From NCBI GenBank assembly GCA_021784265.1, contig JAJXTA010000054.1:1-9767 (forward strand): 9,767 nucleotides of DNA, read 5' to 3'. Under the pieces are notes generated by a model. The model saw only the letters and a program-made list of their open reading frames with translations. It did no database searches and was not told where the DNA came from. Origin of the DNA: a bacterium. GTDB taxonomy: Bacteria; Verrucomicrobiota; Verrucomicrobiia; Limisphaerales; J093. The number at the start of each line of letters is the position of its first letter. Positions within the stretch are counted from its first letter, which is position 1. Made by a program: the position numbers and the translations under genes. Positions 1 through 6,318 of the stretch are shown one piece after another.

Positions 1-1817
1 GTGGCGGAGACAGTGTCCCTCTCGGCAAGCAGGGTACTGGGAATGTTCCAGAGGGCACGCGCTTTCTGCGGAGGTTCAAAGTCCGTGTCTCGCCGCTCGA
101 AACTGAATGGCGAGAGCGAGGCAGGGTCACCACTCGCAATCACGTCTTCAAGCACGGGTGTTTGCTCGTGCTCCGATTCTGGCAGGAGGGCACGCAACGC
201 CAGCCATATCGGGTGCCAGCGCTTCTCCAGATCTTGCGGCAGAGCCACAACGAGAAGGGCTTCCTTGACCTGACCATACCCGCGCGCCTCGGCGGCACGA
301 AGGGAGGCGAGACGTTTGCTACCATCGTCAATCCCCACTCCCGCATCACGCAACATCCGGAACTGCTGGGCAGACCAACGGCAGCTAATGGCGTCGGCTG
401 TCCCCACCCCCAGCCAAATGAGCCAGTCGCACGGACCATCAATCTCTGAGAGCGATCGCACCCGAATCGGGCCGCCATCGGCTTCGATGAACGGTCTTGT
501 TTCCATACCGTCGGTTAGCGCCTCTCCCAGCAAACGCTCCAACTGTGGCTCGGACAAGGCCGTGCCCTGGCTTTCGGCCAACTCACCGAGCAACGCGGCC
601 TGTCCCGCTGCGACCTGCAGCGCTTCAACCAAGTCCGGTCGCTCGGCACCTTCTTTGGTCAGTAATGCCGCTCTGCCGGCTGCCCACTGGGCGACCAGGT
701 TGCACCGAGCGCGCACAAGTCGTGAGGCCATCCCACCGCCACGCGCGGCGCGCTCACCCCCAAACCACGCGTTCAGTCGCTCTCGCATCTGCTCTGGATC
801 GTCTGCCTCGGCGCAAACCTTATCTTTGGCCGCGTTCCACTCGCTGCTGCCCAGACCGGGTTCCCGCGCCAGTGCCTCGGCAAGTCGTGATGCCGCCTTC
901 CGGGCAATGGGGAGAACCGGGAGCGTCAGGAGATCCAGCAAGGCCTGTGGATCCACAGGATCCCAGCCTAGTGCCAGACTCAGTGGTAGCACCTGCAGCA
1001 CCGGGTGTGCGCGCGACCATCCGGCTGCCCCTGTGGTTGGGAGGCCGATGCGGTTCAGGCAGGCATCAAGGCGCAGCGCCAGCTCATCATCCTCACAGCA
1101 GACCACGGTCCTGGGAAGCTTGTCCGGAACCTGCGCCAACGCAGCCGCCACGAACTCCACGGCGGAGGTTTGGCTGCGCGTCCGGACATGACGGAAGGTT
1201 TCATCGGAAGCGATCCTCTCTATCGTGGCGCCGAGCAGTGCAGTTTGCGACCTGTGCAATGCCGAACCCGCAGGCCCGGACGGGACGCTGGATGGGGGCT
1301 CCGCAAGGGTCAATCTCGCCAGAACCCTTTGCCAAAGCGGGGGCCACACGTCAGACCGATCGTGAAGCGAACATCGATGAGGCGGCAGAACGTGGCCAGC
1401 ATGCAGCGCCTCAAGCACCCGTCGCAGACGTTCCGCTTCCCCGGGGAACTGGAAAGTCCGATCCTTCGCCACGCGGGAGAGGACGCGCACGAAATCCGGA
1501 TGCACTTCTGAATCGGCTTCCTCCCAACCCGCCAGAAGCAGTTCGTCCCGCCTGGATAGCAACTCCGCTGCCGTGGCCCAGCGATCCGCTTTCAAGCTTG
1601 CCGCGAATACGGATTCGTTGGCGGCATCCAGTGCAGCGGCGAATTCCGAAATGCGGCTGGCATGAGAAACCCTCGCCACCGGCAGTCCCAACTGGGTCTC
1701 TAGCCAGTGCAACAGCGTCTCGGGGCCACCGAAATACTCCCCGACCTCACCATGCCCTAGGTGGGAGCGGAACTGCCCGGCGGCGAGCCGAATGAACAAC
1801 TGCGGGTTCGATATCAT
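1..1817 (-). CDS. AddB/RecB-like PD-(D/E)XK nuclease family protein, 3' end cut by window edge
   Basis: This minus-strand frame is open for 605 codons from ATG at 1815-1817 to the left edge, so the C-terminus is missing. I recognise the AddB-like family by its layout. There is an N-terminal FGGPETLLHWLE...LGLP element (residues ~29-46). A central inactive-helicase region follows, with a LPRTVVCCEDDELALRLDACL segment split around residues 234-254 and VLQVLPLSLALGWDP at ~273-287. DWLIWLG lies at 464-470 and LLVVALPQ at 521-528, then EKRWHPIWL. The sequence stops just where the C-terminal nuclease domain would begin, so its catalytic residues cannot be seen. No Walker A (GxxxxGKT/S) motif is present, so this subunit is probably not an ATPase. 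AddB-type proteins resect or unwind DNA with an AddA/UvrD-type helicase, which would be expected beyond the left edge. The start is fixed by the ATGA overlap with the upstream Argonaute remnant and an AGGAGA just before it. The family call is good; the exact role is inferred. Confidence 0.75.
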   Translation of the reverse strand, partial: MISNPQLFIRLAAGQFRSHLGHGEVGEYFGGPETLLHWLETQLGLPVARVSHASRISEFAAALDAANESVFAASLKADRWATAAELLSRRDELLLAGWEEADSEVHPDFVRVLSRVAKDRTFQFPGEAERLRRVLEALHAGHVLPPHRCSLHDRSDVWPPLWQRVLARLTLAEPPSSVPSGPAGSALHRSQTALLGATIERIASDETFRHVRTRSQTSAVEFVAAALAQVPDKLPRTVVCCEDDELALRLDACLNRIGLPTTGAAGWSRAHPVLQVLPLSLALGWDPVDPQALLDLLTLPVLPIARKAASRLAEALAREPGLGSSEWNAAKDKVCAEADDPEQMRERLNAWFGGERAARGGGMASRLVRARCNLVAQWAAGRAALLTKEGAERPDLVEALQVAAGQAALLGELAESQGTALSEPQLERLLGEALTDGMETRPFIEADGGPIRVRSLSEIDGPCDWLIWLGVGTADAISCRWSAQQFRMLRDAGVGIDDGSKRLASLRAAEARGYGQVKEALLVVALPQDLEKRWHPIWLALRALLPESEHEQTPVLEDVIASGDPASLSPFSFERRDTDFEPPQKARALWNIPSTLLAERDTVSA

Positions 1818-2101
1818 TCTCCTTCAAGATCCAGGAATTGCGTTCTGTTGGCCAGGGCTCGCATGTAGTCGGCGTAACTGGTTGCTGTGGTCGATGTACG
1901 GTCCAAGCACTTCAGGATGGCTCCAACTTGACGCGCCGCCCGGACTGTCATGGGCATCGAATTGTCGAACTGTGGGTTGTTCCAATTCATCTTAGTCAGG
2001 GCCAGGATTTCCTCCGCTGCTTTGCGGGTCGTCGTGAGGTGGACCCCATGATTTTGACAGTAAAGCGCAGGAATTCGGTCACGCTCCCAGGCTCGGCGGG
2101 A
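1814..2101 (-). pseudogene. C-terminal PIWI-domain remnant of a prokaryotic Argonaute
   Basis: This is a 95-codon open stretch ending in TGA at 1814-1816, with an in-frame TGA at 2102-2104 on its upstream side and no good start. It contains EEILALTKMNWNN (1976-2014) followed by MPMTVRAARQVGAIL (1913-1957). This is the signature of the last PIWI segment of prokaryotic Argonautes, where LTK-hN-N is followed by LPhThxxAxxVGxIL. Argonautes use short guides to bind or cut nucleic acid and several act in anti-plasmid or anti-phage defence. The N, PAZ and MID parts and the DED catalytic positions are absent, so this is not a working Argonaute. At the position of the fourth catalytic residue (D in many prokaryotic proteins, H807 in human AGO2) it carries Arg (codon 1931-1933). 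Homology looks good back to about 2080; the last few codons before 2104 may be junction sequence. It overlaps the nuclease gene by ATGA. The family call rests on motif recall, without an alignment. Confidence 0.68.
1818..1823 (-). promoter_or_regulatory. Shine-Dalgarno AGGAGA abutting the nuclease start
   Basis: The minus strand reads GAAGGAGAATGATA across the start. AGGAGA directly abuts the ATG, which is closer than the usual 5-9 bases. The ATG shares bases with the TGA that ends the upstream frame. The layout points to termination-reinitiation (translational coupling) rather than independent initiation, and it supports 1817 as the start. Confidence 0.5.
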
Positions 2102-2104
2102 TCA

Positions 2105-2257
2105 GTCCTATTCGTTTTACTTGGTCTCACTGCTGTGCCTTTGCTCCACTCAACCACTCCCTGCCTCCGCCGGTCCAGCCCGGACCGCGGCCCCAAGGCC
2201 CCTGAGGACAATCGGCGGCCAACGGAGGGGCACGAGGAGTCATTTCGCACCCTATTT
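2105..2257. other. Junction segment between Argonaute remnant and transposase remnant
   Basis: No gene is visible in this stretch. It lies between the in-frame stop at 2102-2104 that ends the Argonaute frame and the transposase stop at 2258-2260, both on the minus strand. It is probably the end of a degraded insertion sequence plus its target junction. A less GC-rich run at about 2101-2125 could hold the element's outer end. I could not find a matching terminal inverted repeat because only one end of the element is present. Confidence 0.35.
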
Positions 2258-2365
2258 TCATCGCCACGCGGCGGGCTTGGCCCCATGCAACCCGGGCGAG
2301 TGATACCACTCCCCGGGCGTGGCACGGCGCAGCGCTTGGTGCGGCCGTTCGGTGTTGTGGATGAG
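2258..2365 (-). pseudogene. Integrase-core transposase remnant, last ~35 codons
   Basis: Read on the minus strand, the frame ending in TGA at 2258-2260 contains LIHNTERPHQALRRATPGEW (2306-2365). HNxERPHQALxxxTPxE is the hallmark C-terminal stretch of rve-type transposases (IS3, IS481 and related families). Upstream of 2365 the frame loses any likeness to an integrase, and the DDE catalytic core is missing, so this is a dead fragment. It sits between the beheaded Argonaute and the 3' end of the AMP-ligase gene, as if an insertion followed by deletion removed most of both the element and the Argonaute. The exact IS family cannot be decided from this much sequence. Confidence 0.6.
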
Positions 2366-2415
2366 CGGCACCTGCCCCCAGCCCCGTCCACCGCGGCTTG
2401 GACTGCGGTCCGTCC

Positions 2416-3696
2416 TCACGCCTGGTCCAGGCGTTGGGCGCGCGAAGCCAGGAAACGCTGGCGCCATTCCGCCCGGGAAACCTTGCCGCGCTCGTTCGCC
2501 GGCAGCGCCTCGATGAACCACCATGCGCGCGGGACTTGCCACGGCGGCAGGCGTTCAAGCAGAAACGCCTTCAGGACCGCCCCGCTCACCACCGTGGCGG
2601 CGACGACGCCCGCCACGATGATCTCGCCGCGGGTGATCTCGGGATCGGGCACGCCAAAGACCAGGCAGTCGGCGACCGCCGGGTGGGTCCGCAACACTTG
2701 TTCGATGGTCGTGGGTGCCAGCTTGCGTCCGGCCACGTTGATCTGGTCGCTCGCGCGCCCGCACAAGCGCACCTGGCCGTCGTTCAGCACGGCCAAGTCC
2801 GTGGTCCGAAACCGGCCAGCTCCCAAGGTCGGCAACGGTTCCGGCCAATAGGTCTCCGCGACCGCCTCGCTCCGCACCTCGAGCATCCCCGCCTCGTCCA
2901 CCGCCAGGGTCACCCCGCCGAGCGGCGCGCCCACGCAGGTCTCGTCCGTGCGCGGCACGTCGGTGGCGTCGTAGGCGATGCCGCCGCATTCGCTGGCCCC
3001 GTAGAAATTATGCACCTTCAGGCCGGTGGCGTCGTAGATCTGCTGTTCCAAACTCGTGGGGAGCGGCGCGCCGGCGGAAATTGCCAGGCGGACGTTGGCC
3101 GGGAGGGCTTGGGCTTGGTGCCAGGCCCGCCACAGGGCAGGGACTCCTGCCAGCGTCACCGCTTCCGCGGCTTGGGCGGCCGCGCGGACCGCTTCCGGCA
3201 GTGGAGCGGGCGCAAGAATGAGCGGGATGCCGTGCAGCAAGAGCGGCAGCACCAAGTTCGAGAAGCCATAGGAGTGAGCCATCGAGACGACACCCAGGTT
3301 CGGCCACTCGGGTCGCAGGCGCATGGTGGCCACGATGTGGTCCACGTCGGCGAGCAACTGAGCCGGGGTGAACGCGACCAAGCGCGGCCCGCCGGTGGTG
3401 GCCGAGGTCATTTTCAGATGCCGACAGCCCGGCGGCGGGGGCACCCCGGGGGGCGCTTGTCCCGGCTCGAGCGGGCAAACGAGGCTGCCGGCACGCCACG
3501 CGCTCAACACGTCCAAAAGGAACGCGGGCGTGTGGCCCCGCGGACAGACCCATCCGCCGCGGGCCGCGCTCCCGGACCACGCCTCGGCGGCGGCGTGGAG
3601 CGCGGCAAAAGTCCAGCGTTGGCTCGAAGCCGGACCCAGGAGGGCCAGCGCGTCCGGGCGGCTGGCCACAACGGCCCGCCAGCGTTCGTAAAGCAT
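2416..3696 (-). CDS. AMP-dependent acyl/aryl-CoA synthetase-like ligase (ANL superfamily)
   Basis: The protein has 426 residues, short for a family usually near 500-550. Adenylating enzymes of this superfamily activate a carboxylic acid as acyl-AMP and pass it to CoA or a carrier protein. Visible motifs are the phosphate loop TSATTGGPRLV at ~97-107 (canonical TSGTTGxPK; here Ala and Arg replace Gly and Lys), HSYGFSN at 141-147, FYGASE at 231-236, RTTDL at 297-301 with the ribose-binding Asp300, the hinge region GRASDQINVAGRK at 313-325, and the catalytic lysine in ERGKVSR (Lys405). Because the N-terminal half is compact, it resembles the shorter ligases of pigment and polyene clusters more than fatty-acid CoA ligases. 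It is divergent from the next gene with 50 bases between starts. The purine-rich AAGAGA upstream is a weak ribosome site. The substrate cannot be told. Confidence 0.8.
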   Translation of the reverse strand: MLYERWRAVVASRPDALALLGPASSQRWTFAALHAAAEAWSGSAARGGWVCPRGHTPAFLLDVLSAWRAGSLVCPLEPGQAPPGVPPPPGCRHLKMTSATTGGPRLVAFTPAQLLADVDHIVATMRLRPEWPNLGVVSMAHSYGFSNLVLPLLLHGIPLILAPAPLPEAVRAAAQAAEAVTLAGVPALWRAWHQAQALPANVRLAISAGAPLPTSLEQQIYDATGLKVHNFYGASECGGIAYDATDVPRTDETCVGAPLGGVTLAVDEAGMLEVRSEAVAETYWPEPLPTLGAGRFRTTDLAVLNDGQVRLCGRASDQINVAGRKLAPTTIEQVLRTHPAVADCLVFGVPDPEITRGEIIVAGVVAATVVSGAVLKAFLLERLPPWQVPRAWWFIEALPANERGKVSRAEWRQRFLASRAQRLDQA

Positions 3697-3746
3697 TGTC
3701 AGTCTCTTAAGCCACCCGTAACTTCTCCGGCAAGCGTGATTCCACT
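3697..3746. promoter_or_regulatory. 50-bp divergent intergenic region
   Basis: The start codons of the AMP-ligase (minus) and the putative papain-fold gene (plus) lie back to back, so this stretch must hold, or partly overlap, both 5' signals. I see no clear -35/-10 pair and no strong Shine-Dalgarno on the plus side; AAGAGA precedes the minus start. The call rests on geometry alone. Confidence 0.3.
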
Positions 3747-4511
3747 ATGCCGCGCGACCTGATCCCCGAGCCGAGGGCGGGGGAAACCCCGTCGCGGGCG
3801 GCGCCGCGGTTCGTGTTCGAGCGCGACAGCTTCGCCTTCGCCAACGAGTTGGTCTGGGCCTATCAGGTCGAGCCGGCCACGGGGAAGATGGCGTTCCGCC
3901 GCCGCCGGCCCCAACCGGCCTACACCCACCGCTGCTTCGTCTTGGCCCGGGCGGCTCGACAGTTCCTGTTTCACGCCCGGTTCGAGGGCGGTCAGCCACT
4001 GGCGCCGGAGGCGACTTACCGGCGGCTGGTCCGCGCGGTCGTTGGCCGCGACCCCCGCCGGCCGGGCGCGCCGGAGGCGCAGGTGGTGATCCCGGGCTAC
4101 GCCAGCCTGCGGCAGTTCAGCCAGGCGCAGGAAACCCTGCTCAAGCAGGAATGCGGCGCGGCGTGGGAATCGTATGTGCTCCGGAGCCATTGGCGGATGG
4201 TCTTCCCCATCTCGCGCCGCCACCAGGAACGGACCGCGGCCGGCCTGCGGGCGCGGCTGGCGAGCGAGGGTTCGGCGGTCGTGCATCTGGTCCGGTTCCC
4301 GCAACTGTCGATCAATCATGGCATGGTGTTGTTCGCGGTGGCCGCCGCGGAGGCGGGGCTGACGTTCCAGGCTTACGACCCGAACGACCCCAGCGGGCCG
4401 ACCCAGCTTGCGTTCGATCGGGCCACGCGCACCTTTCGGCTGCCGCCCACGGCCTACTGGGCCGGCGGGCCTTTGGACGTGATCGAGATCTTCCGCGGCT
4501 GGTGGCTGTGA
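3747..4511 (+). CDS. Uncharacterised protein, possible papain/C39-like fold
   Basis: I do not recognise this 254-residue protein by name. It has no signal peptide or membrane segment and begins with a basic, proline-rich stretch. Three spaced elements resemble a papain-type cysteine peptidase or transglutaminase triad. THRCFVLARAARQF gives Cys63, followed by a helix-like stretch. SINHGMVLFAV gives His191 on a strand. AYDPNDPSGP gives Asp211 at a turn. The NH-G-hhh(F/Y) plus YDPNxP pairing is common in bacterial C39-like proteins. Whether it is a working enzyme is unknown. It is divergent from the AMP-ligase and convergent with the small membrane protein, whose stop lies 16 bases beyond its own TGA. 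Expression or function together with the ligase is an inference from packing only. Confidence 0.6.
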   Translation: MPRDLIPEPRAGETPSRAAPRFVFERDSFAFANELVWAYQVEPATGKMAFRRRRPQPAYTHRCFVLARAARQFLFHARFEGGQPLAPEATYRRLVRAVVGRDPRRPGAPEAQVVIPGYASLRQFSQAQETLLKQECGAAWESYVLRSHWRMVFPISRRHQERTAAGLRARLASEGSAVVHLVRFPQLSINHGMVLFAVAAAEAGLTFQAYDPNDPSGPTQLAFDRATRTFRLPPTAYWAGGPLDVIEIFRGWWL

Positions 4512-4527
4512 CCGGGCCGGGTCCGCC

Positions 4528-4875
4528 TCAACCGGGCTTCCGCCCCGGCCGCCAGAAGAGCGAGCCGAAGAACACGAGCCCGCAGAGGTTGATCCCGGCG
4601 ATGTAACCCAGCTTGTAGAGCCGCCCGGTGTTGACGACCGCATAAATGCTCACGTCCTTGCCCATCAGCAGGCTCGGCAGCGCCATGGGCATCAAGCCGC
4701 CATGCAGCATCCCGTAAGCGAACCCCACCCGCGCCCCGGCGGGATAAGCCCAGGGCGACGCCCAGCCGTAGAGCCAGCCCAGCAGCAGCGCCGCCACCAC
4801 CAGCCGCACCGCCTTCTGGAGCCAACGCCGGGCGGGCGGGCGGGGCAACGGCTTCTCGGCTTGTGTCGCGGGCAT
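4528..4875 (-). CDS. Small integral membrane protein, three predicted helices
   Basis: The protein has 115 residues. A short basic, proline-rich N-terminus precedes three hydrophobic stretches: about residues 21-39 (RLVVAALLLGWLYGW), 50-70 (including GMLHGGLMPMALPSL) and 90-107 (GYIAGINLCGLVFFGSLFW). It ends in a basic tail (RPGRKPG). This suggests a cytoplasmic-membrane protein. The family is uncharacterised to my knowledge, although similar small proteins with a HGxLMPMALP-like stretch seem familiar from Verrucomicrobiota and Planctomycetota. It is convergent with the upstream papain-like gene and divergent from the methyltransferase. If the methyltransferase started at its GTG (4863), the two genes would overlap by 13 bases head to head, so the ATG at 4896 is preferred there. 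Confidence 0.65.
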   Translation of the reverse strand: MPATQAEKPLPRPPARRWLQKAVRLVVAALLLGWLYGWASPWAYPAGARVGFAYGMLHGGLMPMALPSLLMGKDVSIYAVVNTGRLYKLGYIAGINLCGLVFFGSLFWRPGRKPG

Positions 4876-4895
4876 GGTTCTACTATTGCCTGAGC

Positions 4896-5744
4896 ATGTT
4901 TTTCCGCCACCGGTCCACGCAAGGAGAATACTTCGACCTGCCCGACCGTCCCGCGGCGGAGACGGCGGCGGCCTTTCGCGATCTGGACCGGTTGAATCGG
5001 CTTTTTGCCTTCACCAAGCCCTTTGTCGAGGTGCTGCCCCCGTGGCTGGGAGCGCGCCGGTGCGCCCGCCTCGAGGTCTTGGATTTGGGTGCCGGCACCG
5101 GGTCGCTGGGCCAGCAGTTGGGCGCCTGGGCCGGCGGACGGGGTTGGCAGTGGCGGTTCACCAACCTCGACGCGAACCCGCTGGCCTTCGGCACCCCGCA
5201 CGCCCCACGGGCCGTCGTCGGCTCCGCCCTCGCCCTCCCCTTGGCGACCGAGAGCTTCGACGTCGTCGTCGCCTCCCAGATGACCCATCACTTGGCGGAT
5301 GGCCAATTGGTCGAGCACCTGCGCGAGGCTTGGCGGGTGACCCGCGATGCGCTGATGATTTGCGACCTGCACCGGAATCCGGGCCTCTACGCCCTGCTCT
5401 GGCTCAGCACCCGTCTCCTCCGCCTAAGCCGGCACGTCCGCGCCGATGCCCTGATCTCGGTCCAGCGCGGGTTTCGCCTCGGGGAGTGGCGGGACTTGGC
5501 GCAGCAGGCCGGGCTCGAGGGGGTCAAGGTGTGGCTCTACTGCGGCAGTCGCATCGTGTTGCAGGCACGCAAGCGCGCCGCTGCCGGCGCCACCACCGCA
5601 ACCAACGCCAGCTATCGGTTAGGGGCTGAATCTTGCTCGCCTGGGGCCGGTAGATCACCCGCACCGGCGCAAACGCGACCTGACCCCCAGCCCCGAGCCA
5701 GCGGAGGAGCAGCTCCGACTCGATCTCGAAATGGTCCGCCGTAA
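4896..5744 (+). CDS. Class I SAM-dependent methyltransferase
   Basis: This is a Rossmann-fold methyltransferase that would transfer a methyl group from S-adenosylmethionine to an unknown small molecule. Numbered from ATG 4896, motif I is EVLDLGAGTGSLG at 60-72, the acidic ribose-binding residue is Asp92 (TNLDANP), the motif II/III region is FDVVVASQMTHHL at 121-133, and LMICDLHRNP follows at 153-162. The N-terminal FRHRSTQGEYFDLPDRP and LNRLF elements are typical of methyltransferases found near glycosyltransferase and polyketide/pigment genes. A GTG at 4863 would add 11 residues but overlap the divergent membrane-protein gene. The domain ends near IVLQARKR (about 5578). The remaining ~55 codons are low-complexity Ala/Arg/Pro sequence that lies antisense to the glycosyltransferase 3' end, so the natural stop may have been lost. 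Confidence 0.8.
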   Translation: MFFRHRSTQGEYFDLPDRPAAETAAAFRDLDRLNRLFAFTKPFVEVLPPWLGARRCARLEVLDLGAGTGSLGQQLGAWAGGRGWQWRFTNLDANPLAFGTPHAPRAVVGSALALPLATESFDVVVASQMTHHLADGQLVEHLREAWRVTRDALMICDLHRNPGLYALLWLSTRLLRLSRHVRADALISVQRGFRLGEWRDLAQQAGLEGVKVWLYCGSRIVLQARKRAAAGATTATNASYRLGAESCSPGAGRSPAPAQTRPDPQPRASGGAAPTRSRNGPP

Positions 5745-6243
5745 CGTGCACCTGTCCCAGCCCCGGGAGGTGCACCAGGCGGAAGCCGCACTGGGAATCG
5801 AGGAGCCGGACGCCCGTGAGCTCGGAGAGCCGCGCGGTCATCCAGCGGTTGACCCAGCGGCGCAGTGGTGGCATGGCGCGGGCCTCGCCCATGCGATTGC
5901 CCACGACTAAGGTGGCGCCAGTTTGTTCGGCACAGGCCACCAAGGCGGGGATGTCGGCCGGGTCATGCTGACCGTCTCCATCCAGCGTGAGCGCCCACTG
6001 AAAGCCCCGCTCCCGGGCCCGCGCCCAACCGGTCTGGAGCGCGACGCCCTTGCCCCGGTTTACCGGGTGGCGGAGCACCTGGGCCCCGGCCGCCTCGGCC
6101 CGCACCCCCGTCGGGTCGTCGGACCCGTCATCGACGACGAGCACCGCGGGCAGATACTCCAATACCCCCCGGACCACCGCCGCCACCGTGCCGGCCTCGT
6201 TCAAGCAAGGAATCACCGCCACGCAGCGGCTCGCCAGGTCCAT
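5524..6243 (-). CDS. Family 2 glycosyltransferase, DPM1/dolichyl-phosphate mannose synthase-like
   Basis: The protein has 239 residues with the complete GT-A signature: VIPCLNEAGTV at 10-20, VVDDGSDD at 37-43 (Asp38-Asp39), NRGKG at 62-66, the metal-binding DGDGQHDP at 88-95 (DxD) and DSQCGFRL at 149-156. It lacks the C-terminal membrane helices of some relatives, so it should act as a soluble or peripheral enzyme adding a sugar to a lipid carrier or polyisoprenoid-like acceptor. AGGA immediately precedes the ATG at 6241-6243. Its last ~220 bases lie antisense to the methyltransferase reading frame. The homologous part ends about WRWLRWWRR (residues 212-220), and the final ~19 residues (Cys/Arg-rich) look like an extension. 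It lies 75 bases downstream of the repeat-protein gene on the same strand. Confidence 0.85.
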   Translation of the reverse strand: MDLASRCVAVIPCLNEAGTVAAVVRGVLEYLPAVLVVDDGSDDPTGVRAEAAGAQVLRHPVNRGKGVALQTGWARARERGFQWALTLDGDGQHDPADIPALVACAEQTGATLVVGNRMGEARAMPPLRRWVNRWMTARLSELTGVRLLDSQCGFRLVHLPGLGQVHVTADHFEIESELLLRWLGAGGQVAFAPVRVIYRPQASKIQPLTDSWRWLRWWRRQRRACVPATRCDCRSRATP

Positions 6244-6318
6244 TCCTAAACGCTACCCCAGCCCCGGGTGCGACAGAAGGCAAAAGGCCAGGGCGGGAGG
6301 GAAGCGGAACGATCCCCG

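Noticed and set aside
316..1795. Long plus-strand open frames opposite the nuclease gene (316-1191, 497-1795, 1005-1511)
   Set aside because: They read as Arg/Pro/Ser-rich text with no motif, while the minus frame over the same bases gives continuous AddB-like protein sequence with a coupled start.
1996..2391. 131-codon minus frame overlapping the Argonaute remnant
   Set aside because: No family likeness; it spans the junction in a different frame from both the PIWI and integrase motifs.
1838..2851. Plus-strand frame across the Argonaute and transposase remnants
   Set aside because: It crosses unrelated segments and is the antisense of recognisable motifs (LTKMNWNN, HNTERPHQAL).
2398..3762. 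454-codon plus frame opposite the AMP-ligase
   Set aside because: Shadow of the ligase gene, whose minus frame carries all ANL motifs in order.
3699..4643. 314-codon minus frame opposite the papain-like gene
   Set aside because: Composition is Arg/Pro/Gly-rich and motif-free. It would also overlap the 3' end of the membrane-protein gene in another frame. The plus frame has sensible secondary-structure patterning and a tidy stop 16 bases from its neighbour.
6244..6318. Possible terminator between the repeat protein and the glycosyltransferase
   Set aside because: Only a 3-bp GGC/GCC pairing round AAAAG was found; no stable stem and no T-run.
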